The notes under the pieces were generated by a model. That model was given only the letters and a program-made list of their open reading frames with translations, did not search any database and was not told where the DNA came from. The position numbers were made by a program, and so were the translations under genes. From assembly GCA_046290435.1 (NCBI GenBank), contig JBKAGO010000032.1, forward strand, positions 1 through 64,000: DNA of 64,000 bases, in the 5' to 3' direction. Positions 1-7,885 of the stretch are shown here, piece after piece (positions within the stretch are counted from its first letter, which is position 1; each line of letters begins with the position of its first letter). Source of the DNA: CAVQUE01 sp046290435 (GTDB lineage Bacteria; Actinomycetota; Acidimicrobiia; Acidimicrobiales; UBA8592).

Positions 1-373
1 CCTGGTCGATGCCGATCCCCCCGACACGGAACGCCGCAGCCACGAGGTCCAGGGATGCGAGCATGCGTCGGGCCCGGTCACGATCCAACGCCTCACCGCT
101 GGAGTGGCGGCCCGTGTGGCGGGCCAGGGTCTTGACCGAAGCAAACCCATCACCACGATGCAGCGCCCGGGCATCGATGTTGGCCATCAACTCCAACTGC
201 GCCGCATGCACCCGCCGCGCCAGACGATCCAACTCCACCATCGCAGCCGTCGCCTCCGGCGAGGTGACGGGCGACAGTCGGGAATCGAAGAGCGCGTCGA
301 TCGCGGCGTCGAGCCCAACCAGGGGCCCCTCCGCTTCGTCGGCCGGCCGGTCCGGCTGCACCAGCAACTCCAT
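1..373 (-). CDS. DUF222 / HNH endonuclease family protein, N-terminal part (cut by window edge)
   Basis: The frame starts at an ATG at 373 and runs leftward off the window, so only about 124 codons are seen. The translation includes LDRLARRVHAAQLELMANID and a GFASVKTLARHTGRHSS segment, the helical pattern of the DUF222 (13E12-repeat) domain. That domain usually precedes a C-terminal HNH nuclease in actinobacteria; the HNH part would lie outside the window. These genes are often multicopy and mobile-element-like, and their function is unsettled. A TANNNT box 8 nt before the ATG suggests a leaderless transcript. The gene is divergent from ispH. The family call is from pattern memory. Confidence 0.8.
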   Translation of the reverse strand, partial: MELLVQPDRPADEAEGPLVGLDAAIDALFDSRLSPVTSPEATAAMVELDRLARRVHAAQLELMANIDARALHRGDGFASVKTLARHTGRHSSGEALDRDRARRMLASLDLVAAAFRVGGIGIDQ

Positions 374-381
374 ACTATCGA

Positions 382-387
382 ACACTA
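382..387 (-). promoter_or_regulatory. Candidate -10 box of the DUF222 gene
   Basis: On the minus strand TAGTGT ends 8 nt before the ATG at 373, the geometry of a leaderless promoter. The rest of the 208-bp gap to ispH (374-581) shows no clear Shine-Dalgarno or sigma-type promoter for ispH. Confidence 0.4.
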
Positions 388-581
388 GTTCGAGGGTGTG
401 ACAGTCTCGCCCGGCAGAGGACTCCTTCCCGGAGAATCTCCGGACCGCGCTGATCGGCGTACTCGCTCGGATCCGGACCCGTCGCCTCCTGCTCGGTTGT
501 TCGCTGCGCTCACTGCCGGCCGATCCGGGATTCCCCGTGCTGCACCGCGGATGCAGCCCGACCTTCGGCCAGACTGGTCCG

Positions 582-1604
582 ATGCAGGTCGATCGAGTCC
601 TCCTGGCCGCACCCCGGGGCTTCTGCGCCGGTGTCGAGATGGCCATCAAGGCCCTGGCGTGGATGGTTCGCGCCTTCGACGCGCCCGTGTACTGCTACCA
701 CGAGATCGTCCACAACAAGCTGGTGGTCGAACGCTTCGAGGACCTGGGCGTGGTGTTCGTCGACTCCATCGACGACGTCCCCCCGGGCCGGCCGATCATG
801 TTGAGCGCCCACGGGTCCGCGCCCGAGGTGGTCGCCGCCGCCGGCGAGCGCGGCAGCTTCGTGGTCGACGCCGTGTGCCCGTTGGTCACCAAGGTCCATC
901 ACGAAGTCAAGGTGCGGGCCGGAAAGGGCTTCCAGATCGTCTACGTCGGCCACGAAGGCCACGAGGAGGCCGTGGGCACGATGGCCGTGGCCCCCGACGC
1001 GACCCACCGGGTCGAGAGCGTCGAAGAGGTCGCCGCCCTCCCCGCCTTCGAGCAACCCGTCGCCCTGTTGGCCCAGACCACGCTCAGCCACCGCGACTGG
1101 GCCGACGTGCTCGACGCCACCCGCGACCGGTTCCCCGAGCTGTGGACGCCGGGGCGCTCGGACCTGTGCTTCGCCACCACCAACCGCCAGGGCGCACTGA
1201 TGGCCATCGCCGAACGCTGCGACGCGGTCGTGGTCATCGGCAGCGCCAACTCCTCGAACACCCGGGCCCTCGAGCGCCTGGCCATCGAGGCCGGCTGCGA
1301 ACGCGTCGTGCGGGTCAACAGCGCCGCCGAGGTCCCCGACGACCTCTCGGGCACCGTCGGGGTCACCGCCGGTGCGTCTGCCCCCGAGGAACTGGTCGAG
1401 GCGGTGCTCGCGAAGCTCCGACCGGCCAACGGGGTCGAGGAGCTGCGCACCACCACCGAGGACGAGTACTTCCCTCCCCCACGGGCGCTGCGCGACCTCA
1501 TCGCCGCCGTGGCCACCTTCGCCTCGATCGGTCTCGACGCCGACCCCGAGGTCCGCATCGACGACCGGGCCCTGCCGGCGTCGGACGTCCTCGCCCAACT
1601 CTGA
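582..1604 (+). CDS. ispH: 4-hydroxy-3-methylbut-2-enyl diphosphate reductase (IspH/LytB)
   Basis: Last enzyme of the MEP isoprenoid pathway: a cytosolic iron-sulfur enzyme that reduces HMBPP to IPP and DMAPP. The 340-residue product has the N-terminal PRGFCAGV motif and three cysteines in the expected contexts: C15, C99 in DAVCPLVTKVH, and one in SDLCFATTNRQGAL. Substrate histidines are seen in HEIVHN (H44) and SAHGS (H77). The ATG at 582 was chosen because the family starts just before this motif; an in-frame GTG at 537 would only add an unmatched tail. It converges on the plsC end of the neighbouring operon, and the 91-bp gap 1605-1695 holds nothing obvious. Confidence 0.97.
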   Translation: MQVDRVLLAAPRGFCAGVEMAIKALAWMVRAFDAPVYCYHEIVHNKLVVERFEDLGVVFVDSIDDVPPGRPIMLSAHGSAPEVVAAAGERGSFVVDAVCPLVTKVHHEVKVRAGKGFQIVYVGHEGHEEAVGTMAVAPDATHRVESVEEVAALPAFEQPVALLAQTTLSHRDWADVLDATRDRFPELWTPGRSDLCFATTNRQGALMAIAERCDAVVVIGSANSSNTRALERLAIEAGCERVVRVNSAAEVPDDLSGTVGVTAGASAPEELVEAVLAKLRPANGVEELRTTTEDEYFPPPRALRDLIAAVATFASIGLDADPEVRIDDRALPASDVLAQL

Positions 1605-1695
1605 GGACCGGGGCGCTCAGCTCGATCAGGGCCCACGCGCTCGCTGCCGAGACGATTCGTTGCCACCATCGTGCCCGGCCGCGTTGCGATGGCGA

Positions 1696-2475
1696 TCAGT
1701 CGGCGGCCAAGGTGGCGTCCAGCGCCGCGAAGTCGCCGCTGCCCGGTGGGTTGGGGCAGCCTGCGAGCTCCTGGGCCTCGTCGAAGAGGCGTTGGAGCGT
1801 CGCCCGGAGTTCGTCGGAGGCCTCACGGATCTGGGGGCGGCTGACCCGCTTGGCGCCGTCGCGGGGCGTCGGCGCCGGGATCAGCTCGCCGTACAGGAAC
1901 ACCAGCTTGGTGGGCTTCGGCACGTTGGCGCCCTTGGGCAGCGATCGCTGCGAACCACCGATGCCGACGGGAAGGATGGGCGCCCCGCTGCGCGCCGACA
2001 ACCACACGGCGCCGTCGGCCATGGGATGCACGGTGTGGCCGGCCTTTCGTTCGCCCTCGGGGAACACCGCGAGCGCCTCACCGCGGGCCAGGACCTCGAG
2101 CGCCCCGTCGAGCGCGCCCCGGTCGGCGGTGGCGTTGCGGTCGAGGGGGAATCCGCCGATGGTGGTGAGGAACCAGGTCCAGAACCGGTTCTTGAACAAC
2201 GAACCCTTGGCCAGGTACCGCAGCCGCCGATGCGAGGTGGCACCCAACAGTGGCACGTCGAGGTTCGATCGATGCACCGGCGAGATGATGACCGCTCCGG
2301 TGGCCGGCAGGTTGTGGCGGCCGTGCACACGGGCCCGGAAGTACAGGAACGCGAGGAAGCGGGCGGCGCCGTGCAGGCAGGTGTACACGAGGTTCGCGAA
2401 CAGGCCGAGCTCGCCGCCGCGGGTGCGGTACGCGCTGGCGGAGCGATCGCTGCGCTCGATCGACGGCTTGTTCAT
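1696..2475 (-). CDS. plsC: 1-acyl-sn-glycerol-3-phosphate acyltransferase (PlsC family)
   Basis: Membrane-associated acyltransferase that forms phosphatidic acid from lysophosphatidic acid. The 259-residue product shows the HX4D catalytic motif in PVHRSNLDVP, the FPEGER block and the later GAPILPVGI block, in family order. A hydrophobic segment (FANLVYTCLHGAARFLAFLY, about residues 26-45) precedes the HX4D motif and could anchor it. The ATG at 2475 overlaps the aroA-cmk stop as ATGA, so translation is probably coupled. It is the last gene of the scpA-to-plsC operon; cmk-plsC proximity is common in bacteria. The acyl substrate cannot be read from sequence. Confidence 0.92.
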   Translation of the reverse strand: MNKPSIERSDRSASAYRTRGGELGLFANLVYTCLHGAARFLAFLYFRARVHGRHNLPATGAVIISPVHRSNLDVPLLGATSHRRLRYLAKGSLFKNRFWTWFLTTIGGFPLDRNATADRGALDGALEVLARGEALAVFPEGERKAGHTVHPMADGAVWLSARSGAPILPVGIGGSQRSLPKGANVPKPTKLVFLYGELIPAPTPRDGAKRVSRPQIREASDELRATLQRLFDEAQELAGCPNPPGSGDFAALDATLAAD

Positions 2476-4391
2476 GCGAATCCCTCCACGATTGCGTCGA
2501 CGACCTCGTCGATCGTGCGGCCGGTGGTGTCGATGACCACCGCGTTGTCGGCCTCGATCAGCGGTGAGTCGGCCCTCCCGCTGTCGATCGAGTCCCGCGC
2601 CGCGATGCCGGCGAGGATCTCGTCGTAGGGCTCGCCCGTCTCGATGCTGCGCCGACGGGCCCGCTCCTCGGGCGTTGCGTTCAGGTACACCTTGCGGCGG
2701 GCGTCGGGGAACACCACCGATCCGATGTCGCGGCCCTCGAGCACCCCGCCGCCGCGTCGGCGGGTCCATGCCCGCTGCTGACGCCGCAGTGACGCCCGCA
2801 CGCCGGGGTTGGCGGCGACGACGCTGACCGACGCATTGACCTCGGGCGAGCGGACCGCCGCAGTGGAGTCGACACCGTCGACGAACACGCCTGCGGCGCC
2901 GACGTCGAGCTCGACGTGACGGGCGAGCGCCGCCACCCGTGCAGCGTCGGCCGGCTCTATCCCGGCGCGCAACGCCGCCAGGGTGACGCCGCGGTACATG
3001 GCGCCGGTGTCGAGAACCTCCAGGCCCAGGCGCTGGGCGGCGAGCTTCGACACCGTCGATTTCCCCGAGCCGGCAGGCCCGTCGATGGCCAGGACCGCGA
3101 GCGATGCATCGCCGCGGGCACGTAGCGCATCGACCGCGTCGAAGAAGGCCGGGAACGTCTTGGTGACGCACTCGGGGTCGGCGATCGTCACGCCGGGCAC
3201 GACCAGCCCGAGCACCGTGAAGGCCATGGCGATGCGATGGTCGTCATAGGTCTCGACGACAGCCCCATGGGGAGTCGCCGGATGCACGGTGAAACCGTCG
3301 CCGTCGTCGGTGGCTGTGACGCCGAGGCGGCCCAGTTCGGTGACCACCGCGGCGATGCGGTCGCTCTCCTTGGCGCGGATGAACCCGATCTCGCGCACCC
3401 GCACCGGCCCGGTGGCGAGCGGGGCGATGGCGGCCAACGTGGGTGCGGTGTCGGAGCAGTCGCGCATCGAGACGTCGACACCGGCCAGGGACTCGGGTCC
3501 GCGCACTTCGATGCGGTCGTCGTGGCGGGCGACCTCGGCCCCCATGGCCTCGAGCACGTCGACGAAGGCGGTGTCGCCCTGGATCGAGGTGGTACCGAGG
3601 CCGGCGACACCGACACGACCTCCGCTGACCGCCGCAGCGGCGAAGAAGTAGGACGCCGTCGAGGCATCGGGCTCGATGGCGAAGTCCGTCGCCTGGTAGC
3701 CGCTGGGCTCGACCAGGTAGCGGTGCTGCGCATCGACTTCGACCGTCGCACCGAACCGCCGCATGACGGCGACGGTCATGGCCAGGTAGGGCGCCGATAC
3801 GACCTCGCCGGTGAGCTCGATCTCGAGCGCGGTGGGGAGGGTCGGCGCACACAGCAGCAGGCCGGAGACGAACTGGCTCGACGCCGAGCCCGGCACACGA
3901 ACGGTGCCGCCCTGCAGCGTCGCCGGGGCGAACCGCACGGGCAGGCGCCCGTGGTCGGCTCCCTCGATGCGGGCACCCAGGGCGGCGAGCGCCTCGAGGA
4001 GGTCGCCCTGGGGACGGGCGCGGATCTGGTCGTCGCCGTCGACGGTCGCTCCCCCGGCCGAGCGCGCCGCGAGGGGCAGCATGAACCGTGCGGTGGTGCC
4101 CGACTGGCGGACCCACAGGGTCGCGCCGGCAGCGTCGACCGCGCCGCCGGTGCCGTCGATGGTCAGGGTGCCGGCTCCGGGCTCGCCGTCGATCGTGGCG
4201 CCCAGCGCCCGACAGCAGTCGATCATGGCCCGGGTGTCCTCGGCATCGAGGGCGTTCGTGATGGTCGAACGCCCCTCGGCCAGTGACGCTGCGACCAGGG
4301 CCCGGTTGGTGATGCTCTTCGAGCCGGGCAGGACGATGTCGACGTCGGGCGGCGCCGTCAGCGGGTCGACCTCGAGCAGCCGCCGGCTCAC
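2472..4391 (-). CDS. aroA-cmk: Fused EPSP synthase (AroA) - cytidylate kinase (Cmk)
   Basis: A 639-residue two-domain cytosolic protein. Residues 1 to about 425 are 3-phosphoshikimate 1-carboxyvinyltransferase of the shikimate pathway: LPGSKSITNRAL, SGTTARFMLPLAA, FIRAKESDRIAAV and ETYDDHRIAMAF are all present. From about residue 434 a complete cytidylate kinase follows: P-loop GPAGSGKST near 438-446, LDTGAMYRGV, and GRDIGSVVFPDA. No stop or frameshift separates the halves. The start overlaps tyrA (ATGA) and the stop overlaps plsC (ATGA). Chorismate supply and CMP recycling are thus produced from one polypeptide. Both active sites look intact. Whether the fusion is general in this lineage needs a family search. 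Confidence 0.95.
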   Translation of the reverse strand: MSRRLLEVDPLTAPPDVDIVLPGSKSITNRALVAASLAEGRSTITNALDAEDTRAMIDCCRALGATIDGEPGAGTLTIDGTGGAVDAAGATLWVRQSGTTARFMLPLAARSAGGATVDGDDQIRARPQGDLLEALAALGARIEGADHGRLPVRFAPATLQGGTVRVPGSASSQFVSGLLLCAPTLPTALEIELTGEVVSAPYLAMTVAVMRRFGATVEVDAQHRYLVEPSGYQATDFAIEPDASTASYFFAAAAVSGGRVGVAGLGTTSIQGDTAFVDVLEAMGAEVARHDDRIEVRGPESLAGVDVSMRDCSDTAPTLAAIAPLATGPVRVREIGFIRAKESDRIAAVVTELGRLGVTATDDGDGFTVHPATPHGAVVETYDDHRIAMAFTVLGLVVPGVTIADPECVTKTFPAFFDAVDALRARGDASLAVLAIDGPAGSGKSTVSKLAAQRLGLEVLDTGAMYRGVTLAALRAGIEPADAARVAALARHVELDVGAAGVFVDGVDSTAAVRSPEVNASVSVVAANPGVRASLRRQQRAWTRRRGGGVLEGRDIGSVVFPDARRKVYLNATPEERARRRSIETGEPYDEILAGIAARDSIDSGRADSPLIEADNAVVIDTTGRTIDEVVDAIVEGFA

Positions 4392-5509
4392 GACAGGTCC
4401 TCGGCGTCGGTCAGCGGTCGTATCGACGGGCGGTACCCGTTGGCCATCAAGGCACCGACGAGCCGCTCACCGATCGCCGCCGCGACGATCACGATCAGCA
4501 CGCCACCGGAGCGTTCGGCCGAATGGGCGATCTCGAGGTCGTAGATGTTGACGTCGATGTCGGTGGCCAGGCGCGTGATGTCGGCCAGCTCGCCAGGGCG
4601 GTCGGTGACCGGAATGCGCACCTCGGCCAGATCGACGTCGCGTGGCACACCGGTGGGCAGCGCGATCCGTGCCGCCCGGGCCCGCTGCAGCGTGGCCAGC
4701 AGCTCGTCGCGGCGGCCGTCGGCGACCTGGACCCGGATGGCGCCCAACCGGGAGATGACCTCGTCGAGCGCCTCGCAGATGGCCTCGGCGTTGGCCGCAC
4801 AGATGTCGGGCCAGATACCGGGATGGCCGGCGGCGATGCGGGTCATGTCGCGAAACCCGCCCGCTGCAAGACGCTGCAGCGCCCGATGCTCGACCGAGCG
4901 GCCCTCGGCCACGCTCATGAGCGTCACGGCCGCGAGGTGCGGGACATGCGACACGACCGCGACGAGGCGGTCGTGCGCATCGGCGTCGAGGGTCGCGACG
5001 TCGGCGCCCATCGAGGCCACCATGGCGCGCACGGCGGCGAAGGCATCGTCGGCGGTCGTCGCAGACGGCGACAGCACCCACACGGCGCCGTGGAACAGGT
5101 CGGGGCGGGCGCCCCGCACCCCCTCGTGCTCGCTGCCGGCCATGGGGTGGCCGGGCACGAATCGGGGGTCGGTGATGGCCGCTGCCACCGCGCCCTTGAC
5201 GCTGCCGACGTCGGTGACCACCGGCGCGCCGGCCTCGAGCGCTGCGGCGACCACCTCGGCGATGATCCCGACGGGCGTCGCCACGACGACGAGGTCGGTC
5301 GACCCCATCGAGGCGATCTCGACGATCTCGTCGACGGCGCCGACGTCGAGCGCGTCGGCACAGCGTGCGGGGTCGCGATCGGCGCCGACGACGGTCCATC
5401 CGAGGCCTCGCAGGCACAGCCCGACCGAACCGCCGATGAGGCCCAGGCCGATCACACCGACCCGACCGGTGGTCGGGCGAGCGTCAGGTTCGTCGAGGCT
5501 CTCGTTCAT
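4388..5509 (-). CDS. tyrA: Prephenate dehydrogenase with C-terminal ACT domain
   Basis: NAD(P)-dependent oxidative decarboxylation of prephenate to 4-hydroxyphenylpyruvate for tyrosine synthesis. Seen: Rossmann motif VGVIGLGLIGGSVG at the N terminus, FVPGHPMAGSEHEGV, and VAVVSHVPHLAAV. The last ~75 residues (VRIPVTDRPGELADITRLA onward) form an ACT domain, which usually gives tyrosine feedback control. The start at 5509 overlaps the rluB end by 26 bp; an upstream in-frame start at 5548 would add 13 unconserved residues. The stop overlaps the aroA-cmk start as ATGA, so two shikimate-pathway steps are coupled. The product is about 373 residues. Confidence 0.94.
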   Translation of the reverse strand: MNESLDEPDARPTTGRVGVIGLGLIGGSVGLCLRGLGWTVVGADRDPARCADALDVGAVDEIVEIASMGSTDLVVVATPVGIIAEVVAAALEAGAPVVTDVGSVKGAVAAAITDPRFVPGHPMAGSEHEGVRGARPDLFHGAVWVLSPSATTADDAFAAVRAMVASMGADVATLDADAHDRLVAVVSHVPHLAAVTLMSVAEGRSVEHRALQRLAAGGFRDMTRIAAGHPGIWPDICAANAEAICEALDEVISRLGAIRVQVADGRRDELLATLQRARAARIALPTGVPRDVDLAEVRIPVTDRPGELADITRLATDIDVNIYDLEIAHSAERSGGVLIVIVAAAIGERLVGALMANGYRPSIRPLTDAEDLS

Positions 5510-6260
5510 CGCCGGGCATCGTACTGGTGGCCGCCCGTTCGAGCGCACGTACTTCTTCGGTCTCGAGGGCCCGCCAGGTGCCAGGGGTGAGCGCGTGGTC
5601 GACCAGTGGCCCGATACGGGTCCTGACCAGGCGGATCACCGGGTGCCCGACGGCCTCGCACATGCGCCGGACCTGGCGGTTGCGGCCCTCGTGGATGACC
5701 AGGCGCACCAGCCCGGGTTCGATCTGGGAGGCCTTCGCCGGCGCGGTGATCCCGTCGTCGAGCTCCACGCCCTCGCGCAGACGCCGCAGGGCACCGCGCG
5801 ACAACGTTCCCTCGACGTGGGCCAGGTACTCCTTGTCCACACCGAACGACGGGTGGGTGAGGCGATGGGTCAGGTCGCCGTCATTGGTCAACAGCAGCAG
5901 GCCCTCGGTGTCCATGTCGAGACGTCCCACCGGGAAGACACGCGGCTCCGACGGAACCATCTCGATGACGGTGGGACGTCCCTGAGGATCATCGGCGGTC
6001 GTCACGACGCCCGCCGGCTTGTGCAGCACGTAGTAGACCATCCCCGGCCGGACACCGATGATCACGCCGTCGACCTCGACGATGTCGGATTCGACATCGA
6101 CACGCCGGCCCAGGTCGGCGACCTCGCCGTTGACGGTCACCCGCCCGTCGGCGATGAGCTCCTCGGAGCCCCGCCTGCTGGCGATGCCGGCGCGGGCCAG
6201 GATCTTCTGGAGGCGTTCGCCCTCGTCGTTGGGGTTCACGAACCGCCCGGATCCGGCCAT
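5484..6260 (-). CDS. rluB: RsuA/RluB-family pseudouridine synthase
   Basis: Converts specific rRNA uridines to pseudouridine. The 258-residue product has an N-terminal S4 RNA-binding domain (ERLQKILARAGIASRRGSEE, about residues 15-60), then the catalytic block GRLDMDTEGLLLLTNDGDL with the conserved aspartate, and HEGRNRQVRRMCEAVGHPV near the C terminus. Length and order fit RluB (23S U2605 type), though RsuA (16S) cannot be excluded. It overlaps scpB by 25 bp and tyrA by 26 bp. The scpA-scpB-rlu-cmk order is conserved in actinobacteria and firmicutes. Confidence 0.92.
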   Translation of the reverse strand: MAGSGRFVNPNDEGERLQKILARAGIASRRGSEELIADGRVTVNGEVADLGRRVDVESDIVEVDGVIIGVRPGMVYYVLHKPAGVVTTADDPQGRPTVIEMVPSEPRVFPVGRLDMDTEGLLLLTNDGDLTHRLTHPSFGVDKEYLAHVEGTLSRGALRRLREGVELDDGITAPAKASQIEPGLVRLVIHEGRNRQVRRMCEAVGHPVIRLVRTRIGPLVDHALTPGTWRALETEEVRALERAATSTMPGDEREPRRT

Positions 6261-7069
6261 GTGGCCCCGGCCGACGAGTCCTCGGGACCGCCGGCATCGA
6301 GGCGAGCGGGCAGATGCTCCTCGGCCTCCGTTATGGACTCGCCCGCATCGGTGGCGGTGAGCTCGGCGTCGACGGCCGGCCCGTCGGGAGCGAGGGTTTC
6401 GACCACGGACTCCTCCGGCTCGCCCGTCGGCACGTCGGGTTCGACGGCGTCGTCGCTTCGGTCGCTGTCGTCGGTATCGGCAGCTTCGGTGCTCGGGGCC
6501 ACCAGCGGCTCGGGGCGCAGACCCTGTTCGAGCGCTTCGACGACGTCGACACCGGGCACGAAGTCGATCAGCGGCGGGAGGTCCCCGGGGCTGTCGATGC
6601 CCAGGCGCTCGCAGAACGACGCCGTGGTCCCGAACAGCGACGCGTTGCCCGGTCCGGGATCGCGTGCGACCTCGTCGACGTAGCCCCGCTGCTGCAGCGT
6701 GCGCAGCACACCGTCGACGCTGACGCCACGGATCGCGGCGATCTGCATACGCGAGATGGGCTGCTTGTAGGCGATGATCGCCAGCGTCTCGAGCGCTGCG
6801 GCCGACAGACGCGACGACTGGCCCTCGAGCACGAAGCGCTCCACGAAGGGGGCCTGGTCCGGATGGCTCTGGAACCGGTAGCCCCCGGCGACCCGGGCGA
6901 GGACGAAACCCCGGCCCTGGGCCCGGTAGCCCTCTGCGAGCTCGTCGCAGGTGGCCTCGATGGTGTCACGCGACACCTCGAGCAGCTGGGCGAGCACGGC
7001 GGGCTCGACCGGGGCGTCGGCCACCATCACGATGGCTTCGATGGCCGCGGCGATCTCGGTCGGTTCCAT
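6236..7069 (-). CDS. scpB: Segregation and condensation protein B
   Basis: Winged-helix kleisin-binding partner in the SMC-ScpA-ScpB complex that compacts chromosomes and helps segregate origins. The core is at residues 1 to about 185: IEAIVMVADAPVEPAVLAQL, RLSAAALETLAIIAYKQPIS and GVSVDGVLRTLQQRGYV are typical. From about residue 190 there is a long acidic, Ala/Asp/Glu-rich tail absent from short ScpB proteins and probably disordered. The start at 7069 is 3 bp after the scpA stop. No catalytic residues are expected. Confidence 0.94.
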   Translation of the reverse strand: MEPTEIAAAIEAIVMVADAPVEPAVLAQLLEVSRDTIEATCDELAEGYRAQGRGFVLARVAGGYRFQSHPDQAPFVERFVLEGQSSRLSAAALETLAIIAYKQPISRMQIAAIRGVSVDGVLRTLQQRGYVDEVARDPGPGNASLFGTTASFCERLGIDSPGDLPPLIDFVPGVDVVEALEQGLRPEPLVAPSTEAADTDDSDRSDDAVEPDVPTGEPEESVVETLAPDGPAVDAELTATDAGESITEAEEHLPARLDAGGPEDSSAGATWPDPGGS

Positions 7070-7072
7070 CGC

Positions 7073-7843
7073 TCAGCCCTCGTAGGAGTCGACGTCGCCG
7101 AGTCCTGCGCCGTCGGTCGCGGCCCATTCGACGGTCAGCGTGCCGAAGGTGCGCACCTGGGTCAGCTCGATGAGGCCCTGCTTGTACAGCTCGAGCAGCG
7201 CGAGGAACGTCACCACGACCTCGACCCGATCGACAGCGGACTCGGTGAGGCGCCGCAGCGTGGTGCGCCCCATCGAGGGCAGCTCCTCGGCCAGCGACGC
7301 CACCGTCTCGGCGACGGTCATCTTGACCGGCGTGACGTGGAAGAAGTCGATGACCGGCTTGGGCTTGGGCGTCAGCGCCGCCAGGCAGGCGTCGCGCAGC
7401 CGCACGGGCGTGACGCCAGCGAGCAGGTCGGGCATCAGCCCCAGGAACGCCTCGTCGAGGCCGGCGACACGCGGGTGCGACAGCGACGCATCGTGGGCGA
7501 GGCCCTCGAGCGCACGCGCGGCGTCCTTGAACGTCTTGCACTCCAACAGGCGCGCCAGCAGCAGATCGCGCTCTTCCCACAGCGCAAGCTCGTCGTCGAG
7601 GTCGACGCCGGACTCGTCGGGCAGCAGCCGCCGGCTCTTCAGCTCGACGAGGGTCGTGGCGATGAGCAGGAACTCGGTGGCGAGATCGAGATCGAGTCCC
7701 TCCATGCAGTCGAGCTCGGCCAGGTACGCATCGACGATCTCGCCGAGGCGTACCTCGTAGAGGTCGACCTCGTCGCGCAGGATCAGATGCAGCAACAGAT
7801 CGAAAGGACCCTCGTAGACCTGGGTCTGGACCGTGAACGTCAC
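7073..7843 (-). CDS. scpA: Segregation and condensation protein A (kleisin)
   Basis: Kleisin subunit of bacterial condensin. The product (256 residues) begins with the family signature YEGPFDLLLHLILRDEVDLY and ends with a winged-helix region (VVTFLALLELYKQGLIEL). The GTG at 7843 was chosen because it lies 9 residues before this motif and has TATGCT exactly 6 nt upstream, a leaderless-promoter arrangement. It is the first gene of the operon running to plsC and is divergent from phr, with only 42 bp between the starts. Confidence 0.94.
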   Translation of the reverse strand: MTFTVQTQVYEGPFDLLLHLILRDEVDLYEVRLGEIVDAYLAELDCMEGLDLDLATEFLLIATTLVELKSRRLLPDESGVDLDDELALWEERDLLLARLLECKTFKDAARALEGLAHDASLSHPRVAGLDEAFLGLMPDLLAGVTPVRLRDACLAALTPKPKPVIDFFHVTPVKMTVAETVASLAEELPSMGRTTLRRLTESAVDRVEVVVTFLALLELYKQGLIELTQVRTFGTLTVEWAATDGAGLGDVDSYEG

Positions 7844-7849
7844 TCGACG

Positions 7850-7879
7850 AGCATACGGGATGGTCACCACGGGTACGGT
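7850..7879. promoter_or_regulatory. Overlapping divergent leaderless promoters of scpA and phr
   Basis: Minus strand: TATGCT (7850-7855) followed by 6 nt and the scpA GTG. Plus strand: TACGGT (7874-7879) followed by 6 nt and the phr GTG. Each -10 box falls in or next to the -35 zone of the other, so the two promoters cannot easily be occupied together. Recognisable -35 hexamers are absent on both sides. Confidence 0.5.
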
Positions 7880-7885
7880 CGACCC

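Noticed and set aside
4523..6683. Long plus-strand frames opposite tyrA, rluB and scpB
   Set aside because: Compositionally biased antisense frames with no motifs; the minus-strand genes account for the region.
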